In this document: piece by piece, positions 1 through 9,732 of the stretch
Layout: each line of letters opens with the position of its first letter
Position numbering within the stretch: the first letter of the stretch is position 1
NCBI RefSeq assembly: GCF_019903425.1
Contig: NZ_JACHUZ010000011.1
Coordinates: forward strand, 396,722 to 460,721
Direction of reading: 5' to 3'
Origin: Vreelandella halophila
GTDB lineage: Bacteria > Pseudomonadota > Gammaproteobacteria > Pseudomonadales > Oleiphilaceae
Length of the DNA: 64,000 bases
Made by a program: the position numbers and the translations under genes
The notes under the pieces: model-generated
Told to the model about the DNA's origin: nothing
What the model saw: only the letters and a program-made list of their open reading frames with translations
The model's database searches: none

Positions 1-771
1 CAGGATTTCGAACCCGACATCATCATGGTTACGCCTTCCTATATGCTGAACATTGCCGATGAGCTTGATCGTCAGGGCGTCGACCCACACAAGCTCCCGC
101 TGCGTCTTGGCATCTTCGGAGCCGAGCCCTGGACAAATTCCATGCGTACCGAGATTGAAGAGCGCCTCGGCATCCAGGTTCTCGATATCTACGGTCTGTC
201 TGAGGTTATGGGCCCAGGTGTCGGCATGGAGTGTATTGAAACGAAAGACGGTCCAACCATCTGGGAAGATCATTTTTATCCGGAAATCATCAATCCGGAA
301 ACTGGTGAAGTATTGCCCGATGGGGAATATGGCGAACTGGTGTTCACCTCGTTGACCAAGGTCGCACTGCCTGTTCTGCGGTACAGGACCCGTGATCTGA
401 CCCGTCTGCTGCCGGGTACAGCAAGGCCAATGCGTCGAATCGACAAGATTACGGGGCGTAGTGATGACATGTTGATTATCCGTGGAGTCAACGTTTTCCC
501 TAGCCAGATCGAGGAGCAGGTGCTCAAGTGCGAGCCACTTGCCCCTCACTACGAAATTGAGGTCTACAAGGAAGGCAACCTCGATTGCGTTGATGTCCGC
601 GCGGAACTCCGGTTCAACGCTTCGGGGGAAGATCTGCGAGATAACGCCGCCCGTGAGCTGGCCCATCACATCAAGTCCTATATCGGTATCAGCACTCGTG
701 TCGAGGTGCAGGATGCCGGTTCCCTGGCCCGCTCTGAAGGTAAGGCGAAGCACGTGTTTGACCGCCGCTAG
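1..771 (+). CDS. paaK: Phenylacetate-CoA ligase, C-terminal part (5' end outside window)
   Basis: The reading frame is open from base 1, so the start lies outside the window; 256 residues of a usual ~430 are present. The enzyme joins phenylacetate to CoA at the expense of ATP (to AMP), the first step of aerobic phenylacetate breakdown. Visible adenylate-forming motifs are YGLSE (A5), a YRTRDLTR stretch (A7) and RIDKITGRSDDMLIIRGVN (A8 hinge), with the late lysine in SEGKAKHVFDRR in the place of the catalytic lysine. No other paa gene is seen downstream, so any paa operon must lie to the left. Annotation is firm at family level; the preferred aryl acid cannot be read from this fragment. Confidence 0.9.
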   Translation, partial: QDFEPDIIMVTPSYMLNIADELDRQGVDPHKLPLRLGIFGAEPWTNSMRTEIEERLGIQVLDIYGLSEVMGPGVGMECIETKDGPTIWEDHFYPEIINPETGEVLPDGEYGELVFTSLTKVALPVLRYRTRDLTRLLPGTARPMRRIDKITGRSDDMLIIRGVNVFPSQIEEQVLKCEPLAPHYEIEVYKEGNLDCVDVRAELRFNASGEDLRDNAARELAHHIKSYIGISTRVEVQDAGSLARSEGKAKHVFDRR

Positions 772-1028
772 GAAACGAGGCACAACCGGCCATCTGTTGC
801 GCGAGCCAAGGTGAGTTCAAGCGGTTGGATGAAAGGGCAAATGATAATGAACAACAAAATGTTCAACTGGGAAGGAGGCTTTTAAAAGTCGGCCGACGGC
901 CGATTGCTTTCAAAGATATAAAAAAGATTCGGTGCTGTTTGGTTCAGTAACAAAGGCCACGTCTTGGAGCATATTCTTATGCTGTTCTTTGCGTGGCAGT
1001 TTCCAAATAATCGTAGAAGGAAAGAATC

Positions 1029-2252
1029 ATGTATAAGAAAACAAAAATCTCCACGAGCATTTTCGCCATGACATTTGGTTTTGGCGCATTGCTGCCACTG
1101 CAAGCAGCTGGACAAGATGAAGGCTTTCAGGTTGGTAATACCAACTTTACCATCGGTGGCTACATAAAACTCGATACAATCGCTACCCGAACCAGTGATG
1201 GTAAACTAGCTGCTGATTCACTGCGTGATTTCTATGTGCCGTCCACAACCCCAGTGGGGGGCGGCGACAGTAACGAAAGCCTCACAATGCATGCCAGACA
1301 ATCCCGATTCTCTATCAATACAGTGACTGACCTAGGAACGGGTACCGATCTTACTGGCTTTGTGGAGATGGATTTCGGTCCTGCAAGAGAACTCCTGAAT
1401 GGGACGTCGACGACGAATCGCGCGGCGGTCAATCTTCGCCACGCTTATTTTGAGTATGGAAATTGGGGCTTTGGACAGACATGGAGTAATGCGCTATTTG
1501 GCCCGGCTATGCTTGAGACGCTGAACTTTTTCTCCGTCTCGGAGGGCGTTCCAACACCGAGGCAACCGCAGATTCGTTACGAGAATGGCCCCTGGGCGGT
1601 TAGTCTGGAGAATCCTACGACAACGGCTCAAGTAGAAGGGGCTAACACCTCGGTTATAAGCTCCAACGTAGAAGTAACCGACAGTATCCTGCCGGATGTG
1701 GTTGTACGCTATTCCATGATGGGACAGGATTCGCAACTCGCGCTGGTTGGTATTGTTCGTCAATTGAAAGTGGATGGAACGATTAACAACGAGCCGTTTA
1801 CACAGAGCACGCCGACGTTGGATGAAACCGAGAGTGGGTATGGTCTGGGAGTCTCAGGCAATGTTCAGCTGAGCGAGGCAACGGATTTCAAGTTCATGGC
1901 ATTGGGGGGCAGTGGTGTCGGGCGTTACAGCGGCTTGGCTTTTGCACCTGATGTGGTCGTTGCAAGTGACGGCTCTGGAATGGAGGCTGTTGATCATGTT
2001 GGCTTCAACCTCGGTATTGCGCATCGAATTAACAAGCATTGGCGCACCAATGTTGGGTTCGGCATGGAAGACGCTGACGTTGAGGGGCAGAAAATGTCTG
2101 AGACATCCTGGAGTGGTACCGCCAATATAATGTACTCGCCAGCTCCTGCTTTGACGTTTGGTGCCGAAGTTAAACATGGTGAGCGTACACTTGTTGATGA
2201 CACCGATGGAAGTCAGTCTCGACTGCAATTCTCAGCCAAATACAGTTTCTGA
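1029..2252 (+). CDS. DcaP-like outer-membrane porin
   Basis: Encodes 407 residues with a Sec signal peptide (cleavage near the AAGQ at about 28) and a C-terminal phenylalanine (SAKYSF), typical of a beta-barrel outer-membrane protein. GGYIKLD near the mature N-terminus, MHARQSRF and a GQTWSN segment match the DcaP-type trimeric porins that admit organic anions such as dicarboxylates or aromatic acids. The start is supported by GAAGGAAAG upstream of ATG. It lies 257 bp after paaK and before a permease gene, so uptake of an aromatic or carboxylic acid is a reasonable inference. A second member of the same family lies at 11691-12890. Confidence 0.8.
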   Translation: MYKKTKISTSIFAMTFGFGALLPLQAAGQDEGFQVGNTNFTIGGYIKLDTIATRTSDGKLAADSLRDFYVPSTTPVGGGDSNESLTMHARQSRFSINTVTDLGTGTDLTGFVEMDFGPARELLNGTSTTNRAAVNLRHAYFEYGNWGFGQTWSNALFGPAMLETLNFFSVSEGVPTPRQPQIRYENGPWAVSLENPTTTAQVEGANTSVISSNVEVTDSILPDVVVRYSMMGQDSQLALVGIVRQLKVDGTINNEPFTQSTPTLDETESGYGLGVSGNVQLSEATDFKFMALGGSGVGRYSGLAFAPDVVVASDGSGMEAVDHVGFNLGIAHRINKHWRTNVGFGMEDADVEGQKMSETSWSGTANIMYSPAPALTFGAEVKHGERTLVDDTDGSQSRLQFSAKYSF

Positions 2253-2264
2253 GAAGTCTGAGGC

Positions 2265-2289
2265 GGTGGAGGTCTTACCGACCTCCACC
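2265..2289 (+). terminator. Hairpin after the DcaP-like porin, possible terminator
   Basis: A perfect 10-bp stem, GGTGGAGGTC paired with GACCTCCACC around a 5-nt loop TTACC, begins 12 nt after the porin stop codon. The following bases are only moderately T-rich, so it may be a weak intrinsic terminator or an mRNA 3'-end stabiliser. Confidence 0.55.
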
Positions 2290-2438
2290 CGCTCCGTTCC
2301 GGTTTATCGATCGATTTTGCTCACCTGCCAGACCCTCCTGGCATCTCAGTTGTTGCACGCCTAAAATGTCGCATTCTAAGGATAGAATGCCCGTGATATT
2401 TTAATGCATCGGCCGTCTTCCAGTAGTACGAGCACTTC

Positions 2439-3836
2439 TTGTATTCCCTACGACTCCCTCTTGCGACAACTCTCCTCCTGACCGCCTGCGTCTGTGCGCT
2501 TTTACGAGAAGCGGGAGCGAGCTTAGCCTGGAGCATTCTGTCCGCTTTCAGCCTGGTCGGTTTCGTGGGGCTGCAGTGGAGTGGCATCACTCGAGTCTAT
2601 CGTGGGTTCTTTTTTCTTGCGTGTGGGCTGGGGGGCGGCCTCTGGGGCAGTGAGCGCCTGGCGGTTCCGGAGCTGGTCGAGGCCATTGATCGAGCAGCGT
2701 TTTTCGCTCTTTTCCTGACATCCCTGGCGGTCCTGCGTGAGTCCGCCAGCACCTCTCGTTTGGTGCGAGAGTGCGGGGAGGTGTTGGTGGATCAGCCGCC
2801 GGGCCGGCGGTACCTGCTTATGTCCGTTGGGGCGCAGCTGTTTGGTGTAATGTTGAACGTTGGTTCACTGAATGTGCTGGGTAACATGGTGCGTCGCGGT
2901 ATTAAACCGGGGCTCACGGAAGAGGCGCAGCGAATAGCCGGCATCCGGCTCAAACGGATGCTGACCGCGACCCTCCGGGGGTTCAGCAGTGCCCTTATCT
3001 GGACCCCGACATCCGTCACTATGCTGCTGGTGCTCTCCGGGATTCCGGAGCTGACCTGGGAGGAATACGCGCCATTGGGACTGCTGTGGTCAGCGCTCTT
3101 TATCCTGCTGGGTGCGGTACTGGACAGGTTTTCATATCCGCGTCGCAACCTGGGCTACGGCCAGGGTGGGTCGCTCAGGCGTCTGATTCCACTGGTTGCC
3201 CTTGTCGCCCTGTTTCCGATCATTGCCTTCGTCGTTTCTAGGGGGACAGGGTTTGACCTGTTTGCGGCCCTTCTGATCTGCGCGCCTGTGATCGGAACAA
3301 CTTGGATCGGTCTCCAGTATCGCCGGGCTGGCTTCTGGACCGCCTGCCGCCTTGTAGTGCGACGGCTGTTGAGGTCCTTTCCGCGTACGTTCACGGGGCA
3401 GCGCAATGAGGTGACCCTGTTTGCATCCTCGGGCTTTATTGGCGTAGTTCTGATCCCATTGATTGACCCGGAACATGTAAGCCAGTGGTTGAACATGCTG
3501 CATATTGGCGGGGCCGGACTGATGGTCCTGGTCTCGCTGCTCATCCTGGCTTTTTCATTCGTAGGCATCAGCGCGATCGTGACGGTGACCGTTCTGCTGG
3601 GGGTTATCCAGAACATGCCAGAGATCGCTATCCCACCCATGGTCCAGGCCTCCGTAATTGCCATCACCTGGTCTCTTTTTGCGGGCGTTTCGCCGTTCAC
3701 CGCCTCTCTTCGCTTCATTTCAGGGTACGCAGGCACCGAGCCTTTACGGTTTGGGATCATCTGGAATGGTGTCTTTACGGTGCTTGTCCTGTCGGTGATG
3801 TACGCTGCGCTCTTTTTATATCTGGGAGCTGGCTAG
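2439..3836 (+). CDS. Multipass inner-membrane permease-like protein
   Basis: 465 residues, very hydrophobic, with about ten or more membrane segments and short charged loops (for example around LDRFSYPRRN). The only start that keeps the first membrane helix is TTG at 2439; no strong ribosome-binding site precedes it, so the exact start is uncertain. The two-half arrangement of helices with a central cytoplasmic loop resembles secondary transporters of the ion-transporter superfamily, but I cannot name the family. It follows a DcaP-like porin in the same direction, so the two may form an outer/inner membrane uptake route for one organic acid (inference). Confidence 0.6.
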   Translation: MYSLRLPLATTLLLTACVCALLREAGASLAWSILSAFSLVGFVGLQWSGITRVYRGFFFLACGLGGGLWGSERLAVPELVEAIDRAAFFALFLTSLAVLRESASTSRLVRECGEVLVDQPPGRRYLLMSVGAQLFGVMLNVGSLNVLGNMVRRGIKPGLTEEAQRIAGIRLKRMLTATLRGFSSALIWTPTSVTMLLVLSGIPELTWEEYAPLGLLWSALFILLGAVLDRFSYPRRNLGYGQGGSLRRLIPLVALVALFPIIAFVVSRGTGFDLFAALLICAPVIGTTWIGLQYRRAGFWTACRLVVRRLLRSFPRTFTGQRNEVTLFASSGFIGVVLIPLIDPEHVSQWLNMLHIGGAGLMVLVSLLILAFSFVGISAIVTVTVLLGVIQNMPEIAIPPMVQASVIAITWSLFAGVSPFTASLRFISGYAGTEPLRFGIIWNGVFTVLVLSVMYAALFLYLGAG

Positions 3837-3862
3837 GAAACGGCTCACGTCGGCGCCGGTAG

Positions 3863-4210
3863 TCAGTCTGGTGCTACATGCACCTCGGAGCGCGTGATAA
3901 AGCGCTTACCCTCTGGCGCCTCCAGTGAAAAACCGGCACCACGGCCTTCTACAACATCGATGATGAGGTTGGTGTGCGCCCACCGTTTGTACTGCTCACC
4001 GCCGATGTAGAAAGGCTCGCCAGCGATAGTGCCGAGGTAAACGTCGTGAACACCGACGCGGAACTCCTCATGCGGGTAGCACATCGGGGCGCTGCCGTCA
4101 CAGCAACCGCCCGACTGGTGGAAGATAAGTGGACCGTGCCGGTTGTGCAGCTCATGGATAAGGGACTCAGCTTCAGGGGTAGCTGAGACCCTGATTGTGG
4201 CTTCCGTCAT
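3863..4210 (-). CDS. DUF779 family protein
   Basis: 115 residues from the ATG at 4210 (MTEATIRVS). The open frame runs upstream to 4273 and overlaps the adh stop, but the internal ATG fits family length. The cysteine-rich stretch QSGGCCDGSAPMC and the GEQYKRWAHTNLIIDVV segment are hallmarks of DUF779, a small protein regularly encoded beside acetaldehyde/aldehyde dehydrogenases in proteobacteria. Its biochemical role is not established. Here it is the last gene of the aldehyde dehydrogenase-alcohol dehydrogenase operon, 56 bp after adhP, which supports a role tied to aldehyde oxidation. Confidence 0.85.
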   Translation of the reverse strand: MTEATIRVSATPEAESLIHELHNRHGPLIFHQSGGCCDGSAPMCYPHEEFRVGVHDVYLGTIAGEPFYIGGEQYKRWAHTNLIIDVVEGRGAGFSLEAPEGKRFITRSEVHVAPD

Positions 4211-4230
4211 GACTGTTCTCCAATTGGTGG

Positions 4231-4253
4231 GCGGCCAGCGCAAGGCTGGCCGC
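4231..4253 (-). other. Intercistronic hairpin between adhP and the DUF779 gene
   Basis: A perfect 9-bp inverted repeat, GCGGCCAGC and GCTGGCCGC separated by 5 nt, fills most of the gap between adhP and the DUF779 gene. There is no U-tract on the transcribed strand, so it is more likely an mRNA-stabilising or partial attenuation hairpin that would lower expression of the last gene than a full terminator. Confidence 0.5.
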
Positions 4254-4266
4254 AATGACTGCAGAG

Positions 4267-5295
4267 TCAGCACCCCATGTCGAGCACCATGCGCCCCTCG
4301 ATCTGGCCCTGGCGCATCTCATCGAAGATTGTGTTGATTTCATCAATGCTGCGCTTGGTCACCGTAGGCATGACCAGACCTTCACCGGCAAACGCCAGTG
4401 ACTCCTGGAGATCCAGCCTTGTTCCGACAATGGAGCCCCGTACGGTGATGCCGTTGAGCACCAGGTCGAAGATGGGCAGCGGAAAGTCCCCCGGAGGCAG
4501 GCCGTTGAGCGCCACCGTGCCGCCCCGCCGGACCATGCCCAGAGCCTGGCTGAACGCCGCATTCGAGACGGCGGTGACCAGTACGCCGTGAGCACCTCCT
4601 ATTTCCGACTTGAGGCGCTGCCCTGGATCCTCTTCTTTTGCATTGATTGTGATCTCGGCGCCAAGCTGGCGGGCGAGCTCCAGCTTCTCGGGTGCTATAT
4701 CGACTGCCGCAACGTGCATTCCCATAGCTTTTGCATACTGCACCGCAACGTGGCCTAGACCACCGATACCCGAAATGGCAACCCATTGCCCGGGCCGGGT
4801 ATCGGTCACCTTTAGGCCCTTATAGGTGGTAACCCCTGCGCACAGGATGGGCGCCGCCTCAAGGAAGCCGAGCTTGTCCGGCAGGTGGCCCACGTACTCG
4901 GCATCGGCAATTACATAGTCAGCGTAGCCGCCCTGAACCGAGTAGCCGGTATTGTTCTGTGACTCACACAGAGTTTCCCAGCCTCCGAGACAGTGCTCGC
5001 AGTGACCGCAGGCATCGTAAAGCCAAGGTACGCCGACCCGATCACCTTCACGCACATGATTGACACCGCCGCCAATCGCGGCGACATGGCCGACGGCCTC
5101 ATGGCCTGGAATCAGCGGCAGTATCGGTTTCACGGGCCAGTCGCCTTCAGCGGCATGCAGGTCAGTGTGGCAGACACCGGAGGCGGCCACCTTCACCAGC
5201 ACTTCACCTTGCCCGGGGCGTGGTACAGGCGTTTCGTCAATCACGAGGGGCTGACCGAAATCGCGTACGAGTGCGGCCTTCATCATCTCTGTCAT
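4267..5295 (-). CDS. adhP: Zinc-dependent alcohol dehydrogenase, AdhP type
   Basis: 342 residues, the usual length for a medium-chain Zn alcohol dehydrogenase oxidising short primary alcohols with [16 protein letters not shown] carries the catalytic-zinc cysteine. GHEAVGHV supplies the His-Glu of the same site. The structural-zinc cysteines are in [17 protein letters not shown]. The nucleotide-binding loop is [15 protein letters not shown]. It sits 60 bp downstream of the aldehyde dehydrogenase gene in the same direction. Together they turn an alcohol into an aldehyde and then a carboxylic acid, under the sigma-54 promoter upstream of the dehydrogenase. GAGGAGAGAA precedes the ATG as ribosome-binding site. 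Confidence 0.92.
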   Translation of the reverse strand: MTEMMKAALVRDFGQPLVIDETPVPRPGQGEVLVKVAASGVCHTDLHAAEGDWPVKPILPLIPGHEAVGHVAAIGGGVNHVREGDRVGVPWLYDACGHCEHCLGGWETLCESQNNTGYSVQGGYADYVIADAEYVGHLPDKLGFLEAAPILCAGVTTYKGLKVTDTRPGQWVAISGIGGLGHVAVQYAKAMGMHVAAVDIAPEKLELARQLGAEITINAKEEDPGQRLKSEIGGAHGVLVTAVSNAAFSQALGMVRRGGTVALNGLPPGDFPLPIFDLVLNGITVRGSIVGTRLDLQESLAFAGEGLVMPTVTKRSIDEINTIFDEMRQGQIEGRMVLDMGC

Positions 5296-5355
5296 TGTTC
5301 TCTCCTCATTTCGTATGGGACGTGTAAGGCGACACGAACGCCGCCTGGAGTGAGA

Positions 5356-6876
5356 TCAGAATAAGCCCATGGGAGTTTGGCTGTAGCTCACGAGCAGGTT
5401 CTTCGTCTGCTGGTAATGTGCCAGCATCATCTGATGGTTCTCGCGACCGATGCCCGATTGCTTGTAGCCACCGAAGGCCGCATGCGCGGGGTACAGATGG
5501 TAGCAGTTGGTCCAGACTCGGCCCGCCTGGATGCCGCGTCCCATCCGGTAGGTGGTATGGGCACTGCGTGACCAGACGCCAGCGCCCAAGCCGTAAAGCG
5601 TGTCATTGGCAATATCGAGAGCGTTATCCATGTCGGTGAAATCTGTGACCGAAACGACGGGGCCAAAGATCTCTTCCTGGAATATCCGCATGCTGTTTCT
5701 GCCTTCAAACACTGTTGGCTGGATATAGAAGCCGCCGGCAAGGTCGCCTTCTGGCTGCAGCTGTTCACCACCAGTAAGTACTTTGGCACCCTCTTGGCGA
5801 CCAATATCAAGGTAGGCGAGGATTTTTTCGAGCTGATCGCGCGAGGCCTGAGCACCGACCATGGTTTCGGTGTCGAGTGGATTGCCGGTTTTTATCCGTC
5901 CGACTCGGTCCAGGGCAGCATCCATAAAGTCGCCATAGAACGACTTCTGGACAAGCGCACGTGACGGGCAGGTGCAGACCTCGCCCTGGTTGAGGGCGAA
6001 CATGGAGAAGCCCTCAAGAGATTTCTCGCGGAATCCATCGTCCTCGGCAAAGCAGTCCTCGAAAAAGACATTGGGAGACTTGCCGCCCAGCTCCAGAGTA
6101 ACCGGGATGATATTCTCCGAGGCGTACTGCATGATCAGCCGCCCTGTCGTCGTTTCACCCGTGAAGGCGATCTTGGCGATACGAGGGTTGGACGCAAGAG
6201 CCTTGCCGGCCTCTGCGCCAAAGCCGTTGACCACGTTGAGAACGCCGGCCGGCAGCAGATCCGCGATCATCTCGAGCAATACCAAAATGCTCGCCGGTGT
6301 CTGCTCTGCAGGCTTGAGCACGATGCAGTTACCCGCTGCAAGTGCCGGCGCGATCTTCCAAGTGGCCATTAAGATCGGGAAATTCCAAGGAATAATCTGA
6401 CCAACGACTCCAAGAGGTTCGTGAAAGTGGTAGGCCACCGTGTCGTTGTCGAGCTCACCGATGGTCCCTTCCTGCGCACGGATGACTCCAGCGAAGTAGC
6501 GGAAATGATCAATCGCCAGCGGGATATCTGCGGCCAGCGTCTCTCGTACTGGTTTGCCGTTGTCCCAGCTTTCCGCAACGGCGATCTTTTCTAGGTTTTG
6601 CTCCATGCAATCGGCAATGCGGTTGAGTATTACGGCGCGCTCAGCGACTGGCCTTGAGCCCCAGGTTTCCTTGGCGGCATGGGCCGCGTCCAGAGCCAGC
6701 TCGATATCGGCTGCTTTGGAGCGTGGAACGCGACAGAACGTCTGTCCAGTGACGGGCGTAGGGTTATCGAAATACTCGCCATCGACGGGAGCCTTCCAGT
6801 CGCCCCCAATGAAGTTTTCGTACTGATCTTGATAATTGATGATTGCATCGGAGCTGCCAGGTGCGGCATAGATCAT
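5356..6876 (-). CDS. exaC: NAD-dependent aldehyde dehydrogenase, ExaC/AldB type
   Basis: 506 residues from the ATG at 6876 ([12 protein letters not shown]), which follows AGGAGGACAGATC, a strong ribosome-binding site; the frame is open further upstream, but that part overlaps the promoter and is not expected to be translated. The catalytic glutamate motif [10 protein letters not shown] and the catalytic cysteine in [12 protein letters not shown] are present. The N-terminus [13 protein letters not shown] and overall length match the acetaldehyde dehydrogenases ExaC/AldB/AcoD, which oxidise acetaldehyde and related short aldehydes. It is the first gene of the operon with adhP and a DUF779 gene, and faces a divergent sigma-54 activator. 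The exact symbol (exaC or aldB) is a family-level choice. Confidence 0.9.
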   Translation of the reverse strand: MIYAAPGSSDAIINYQDQYENFIGGDWKAPVDGEYFDNPTPVTGQTFCRVPRSKAADIELALDAAHAAKETWGSRPVAERAVILNRIADCMEQNLEKIAVAESWDNGKPVRETLAADIPLAIDHFRYFAGVIRAQEGTIGELDNDTVAYHFHEPLGVVGQIIPWNFPILMATWKIAPALAAGNCIVLKPAEQTPASILVLLEMIADLLPAGVLNVVNGFGAEAGKALASNPRIAKIAFTGETTTGRLIMQYASENIIPVTLELGGKSPNVFFEDCFAEDDGFREKSLEGFSMFALNQGEVCTCPSRALVQKSFYGDFMDAALDRVGRIKTGNPLDTETMVGAQASRDQLEKILAYLDIGRQEGAKVLTGGEQLQPEGDLAGGFYIQPTVFEGRNSMRIFQEEIFGPVVSVTDFTDMDNALDIANDTLYGLGAGVWSRSAHTTYRMGRGIQAGRVWTNCYHLYPAHAAFGGYKQSGIGRENHQMMLAHYQQTKNLLVSYSQTPMGLF

Positions 6877-6907
6877 GATCTGTCCTCCTGCCTTTTTGTT
6901 GGTGTCA

Positions 6908-6926
6908 TGCAGTACCTCGTACTGCA
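6908..6926. promoter_or_regulatory. Palindrome at the predicted transcription start of the aldehyde dehydrogenase operon
   Basis: TGCAGTAC and GTACTGCA form a perfect 8-bp inverted repeat with a 3-nt spacer. It overlaps the predicted transcription start and early leader of the aldehyde dehydrogenase mRNA, so it could be a repressor operator or a small leader hairpin. No assignment to a specific regulator is possible. Confidence 0.45.
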
Positions 6927-6936
6927 CAACAGTCGT

Positions 6937-6952
6937 GGCAAGAATCGGACCA
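6937..6952 (-). promoter_or_regulatory. Sigma-54 promoter of the aldehyde/alcohol dehydrogenase operon
   Basis: The minus strand reads TGGTCCGATTCTTGCC, matching the -24/-12 consensus TGGCACG-N4-TTGCW with GG and GC at the required spacing. It lies about 60 bp upstream of the aldehyde dehydrogenase ATG, giving a leader of about 50 nt. The divergent gene encodes an enhancer-binding protein that works only with sigma-54, which strongly supports the call. Confidence 0.75.
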
Positions 6953-7035
6953 GAGTCCTTCTTTATGGTTAGATTTCTGATTTCAGGGCTTTTATAGGGA
7001 AGGAGATTTTGACGGCGAAAAGTCGCATTGGGTGG

Positions 7036-7078
7036 TTGCAACGTGGCAAACTGCAACAGTACGCTGCAAGGTGCAACA
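7036..7078. promoter_or_regulatory. Cluster of TGCAAC boxes, likely binding sites of the AcoR-type activator
   Basis: TGCAAC occurs at 7037, 7052 and 7072, with the near copy TGCAAG at 7065, giving four repeats in 43 bp. The cluster is about 85-140 bp upstream of the sigma-54 promoter, the normal place for enhancer sites, and directly before the activator gene, so the activator may also control itself. Binding is inferred from position and repetition. Confidence 0.6.
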
Positions 7079-7091
7079 CAGGAAGAGTGCG

Positions 7092-8975
7092 ATGGGTCGC
7101 CGTCGTTATATGGACCAGTGGAGCTCCGATCAGTTGCGAACCCGTTTGCTTGAGGGTGCTGATCCGCCGGCCGGTGTCGCCGACGGCGTGGGGCGCTCAT
7201 GGCAGCGCTGTCGTGCGCTCGGGTTGAGGCCCGGGCGCTCTGGTACAGATGCGATGCTTGAGCAATCTGCGCTTGAGCGCATCCGGCAGCGCAACGAGCG
7301 GCTGATCGCCTTCGCGCAGCCAGAACTTGCTAACCTGCACCAGCAGATTGCCGGTACCAACAGTGCCGTTCTGCTCACCGATGCCGAGGGGATCATCCTG
7401 CAACGCCAAGGTGATCCGGCCTTCAACCGACGTAGCCAGCGCGTTGCTCTGCAACCGGGCGCCTGCTGGGGCGAGGCCGCGCGTGGGACCAACGCCATCG
7501 GTGTCGCGCTTGCCGAAGGCCATGCCAGCTCTGTTCACGGGGCTGAGCATTTTCTCGAAAGCAACACCTTCCTCACCTGTGCGGCAACGCCGATTCGCGA
7601 TGCGGCAGGCAGGATCATTGGGTTACTCGACGTCTCGGGTGATCAGCCCGCGCGTCAGCTCCATGGACTGGGGCTGGTTCGGATGGGCGCGCGGATGATC
7701 GAGAACCGGATTCTTGAGGCTGAATACCCGGAAGCGGTATACCTCCATTTCCATGCGCGGCCCGAGTTGATCGGCACCCTGGGTGAGGCCATCCTTGTGC
7801 TTGATGAGAATGGCCGGGCACTCGCTGCGAACGAGGTCGCAAAAGCTCATTTTCCCCAGCTAGTACCCGGTGATGCCTTTGAGTCGCTCTTTGATGCAAC
7901 ATTGGATCGCATCACCACGTTCAACAATGACAGAGTCGTACTGCACACCTTCCAGGGCATCAATGTCACCGCCATCATCCGCTGGCCTGGGCCTACGACC
8001 CGAGTATCCCGGAGTGTTGCGACGCAGGCCAGCAACCCGCCCTCGGATGACCCGTGCCCAACCCTGCATGCAGGGGATCCGGATTTTGTTGCTCGCATGC
8101 AGCGGGCGAGCCGTGTCTTTAACAGTGGGATCCCGGTGCTGCTCAAAGGTGAAACCGGCACGGGCAAAGAGCAGGTGGCACGGATGCTTCACGAACGCAG
8201 CGACCGTGGCGATGGACCTCTGGTGAGCGTCAACTGTGCTGCCATTCCCGAATCACTGGCGGAAGCGGAGTTGTTTGGCTACCGGCCGGGAGCATTCACC
8301 GGGGCCAGTCCAGAAGGGGCTTCGGGCTATGTGCTGAACGCCGATGGCGGTACGCTCTTTCTCGACGAAATCGGCGACATGCCGATCGCTCTGCAGAGTC
8401 GGCTGCTGCGTGTGCTCCAGGATCGTTGTGTCGTTCCCGTGGGCAGTACCAGGCCCATCCCGGTGGACTTTGCGTTGGTGAGCGCCACTCACCAGGATCT
8501 ACGGGGCGAGATGGCGGAGGGGCTGTTCCGGGCTGATCTTTACTATCGCCTATGCGGTCTGGAGGTGGTACTGCCGGCGCTTCGCGAACGCGCCGACCTT
8601 GACGGGCTTATTGATCGTTTCATTACTGGCACAGATCCAACAGCGGCTCTCTCGCCGACCGCCAGGGAATGCCTGCTTGCCCATGACTGGCCTGGCAATC
8701 TTCGTGAACTGCATAATGTGTTGCGCACAGCCATAGCGCTGCGCGAGCCAGGTAGGCCAATCAATGCAGGCGATCTTCCGCCAAGCCTGCATTCTGAGGC
8801 CAATACGAATCCCGAAACGCAGAACTCAGCGAAAGGTGAGCTGCGCGAAACGGAAGAGCGCTGCATGATCGAGGCTATTGAGGCCCACCAGGGCAACTAC
8901 GCCGCCGCAGCCCGGGCTCTTGGAATCAGTCGCAGCACGCTCTATCGGCGCCTTAATAAGCGCTGCCGGGGCTGA
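7092..8975 (+). CDS. Sigma-54-dependent activator, AcoR family
   Basis: 627 residues from the ATG at 7092 (MGRRRYMDQ), preceded by AGGAAGAG; an upstream in-frame GTG at 7032 would run through the TGCAAC boxes and is less likely. An N-terminal GAF-type sensor region is followed by the AAA+ domain with Walker A GETGTGKE, the sigma-54 contact loop (seen as GAFTGAS), Walker [12 protein letters not shown], and a C-terminal Fis-type helix-turn-helix ([20 protein letters not shown]). The family (AcoR, acetoin/alcohol activators) hydrolyses ATP to open sigma-54 promoters in response to small metabolites. Its divergent target is the aldehyde/alcohol dehydrogenase operon. Confidence 0.92.
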   Translation: MGRRRYMDQWSSDQLRTRLLEGADPPAGVADGVGRSWQRCRALGLRPGRSGTDAMLEQSALERIRQRNERLIAFAQPELANLHQQIAGTNSAVLLTDAEGIILQRQGDPAFNRRSQRVALQPGACWGEAARGTNAIGVALAEGHASSVHGAEHFLESNTFLTCAATPIRDAAGRIIGLLDVSGDQPARQLHGLGLVRMGARMIENRILEAEYPEAVYLHFHARPELIGTLGEAILVLDENGRALAANEVAKAHFPQLVPGDAFESLFDATLDRITTFNNDRVVLHTFQGINVTAIIRWPGPTTRVSRSVATQASNPPSDDPCPTLHAGDPDFVARMQRASRVFNSGIPVLLKGETGTGKEQVARMLHERSDRGDGPLVSVNCAAIPESLAEAELFGYRPGAFTGASPEGASGYVLNADGGTLFLDEIGDMPIALQSRLLRVLQDRCVVPVGSTRPIPVDFALVSATHQDLRGEMAEGLFRADLYYRLCGLEVVLPALRERADLDGLIDRFITGTDPTAALSPTARECLLAHDWPGNLRELHNVLRTAIALREPGRPINAGDLPPSLHSEANTNPETQNSAKGELRETEERCMIEAIEAHQGNYAAAARALGISRSTLYRRLNKRCRG

Positions 8976-9061
8976 TTCGAGCGATTGTCCCGTTGTCGCG
9001 GTCAATAGTGATTGAAATGCCCCGGCATACGCGACCCTTCCTGAATCGTTTCATCCCTTAG

Positions 9062-9601
9062 TCAGAACAGATGGGGTTTCCCATCTTCTTCCACGAATGG
9101 ATTGTTGAAGGACGATGTCTCTCTCTGGAGACGTGCTTCCGGATGCCTCTGGGCCATGAGTTCCTTCATGCGCTGCTCATCCTTTTTCCGGACATCGACC
9201 ATGACCAGGTGTTCGCCATTCTCGATGGCATCGTGAAACCGGCGGATCCGGTAATTCTCCGCGCCGATTCCGCCGAAACCCGCGAGAAAGGCGCCTGCGG
9301 CCACCATGAAAAGGAACAAGGCAATCCAGGCGGCAGTGGGCATGGCGAATGCCTGGGTCCACTGTGCGGTTGTAATGAAAGCCAGGGCAAACAGGCCGCC
9401 GGCTATGGCGCCACGTTCGGTATAACGGGGCAGATCGGTACGGTCAAAGAGGCTTGCGCTGTGCAGCTTCCGGGTGAACAGACCCGCCTCATCACGGCTC
9501 AGGATATGGAATCGCCAGTCCGTGATGCCCTCCTGGTGCAGGTCCTCGGATATGGCTTCCACGCTGTCCATCCGGTCGACGAGATAGAATAGACGTTTCA
9601 T
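9062..9601 (-). CDS. Two-helix membrane protein of unknown function
   Basis: 179 residues. The N-terminal 60 residues (KRLFYLVDRMDSVEAISEDL) form a ferredoxin-like, ACT-like fold by pattern. Two hydrophobic helices follow (GAIAGGLFALAF... and AAWIALFLFMVAAGAFLAGFGGIG), then a charged cytoplasmic tail. The layout resembles DUF1269/general-stress-type membrane proteins, in which a glycine-rich membrane hairpin sits in the middle. AGGAGGTGACCT precedes the ATG. It stands alone, with the convergent activator gene on one side and a divergent membrane gene on the other. No function can be assigned. Confidence 0.65.
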   Translation of the reverse strand: MKRLFYLVDRMDSVEAISEDLHQEGITDWRFHILSRDEAGLFTRKLHSASLFDRTDLPRYTERGAIAGGLFALAFITTAQWTQAFAMPTAAWIALFLFMVAAGAFLAGFGGIGAENYRIRRFHDAIENGEHLVMVDVRKKDEQRMKELMAQRHPEARLQRETSSFNNPFVEEDGKPHLF

Positions 9602-9732
9602 AGGTCACCTCCTGCTCATTCAGGGTTGAACAGGCTCCGAGACCGCTGTGCTTCGGGGTCTGTTATTACAATGTACGACCTGATCAGAAAGTGTTCAAGC
9701 AGTATGTCTGGATGCTGTGCCAGAATAACCCC

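Noticed and set aside
841-885. A 14-codon ORF (MIMNNKMFNWEGGF) upstream of the first porin
   Set aside because: Too short and without a supporting overlap, ribosome-binding site or known leader-peptide pattern; could not be told from chance.
6908-6926. Second sigma-54 promoter (TGCCACGACTGTTGTG) near the palindrome
   Set aside because: Neither the -24 GG nor the -12 GC is intact; the site at 6937-6952 fits better.
6877-7200. 108-residue N-terminal extension of the aldehyde dehydrogenase
   Set aside because: It would run through the sigma-54 promoter and the activator boxes; ATG 6876 has AGGAGGA upstream and gives the standard family length.
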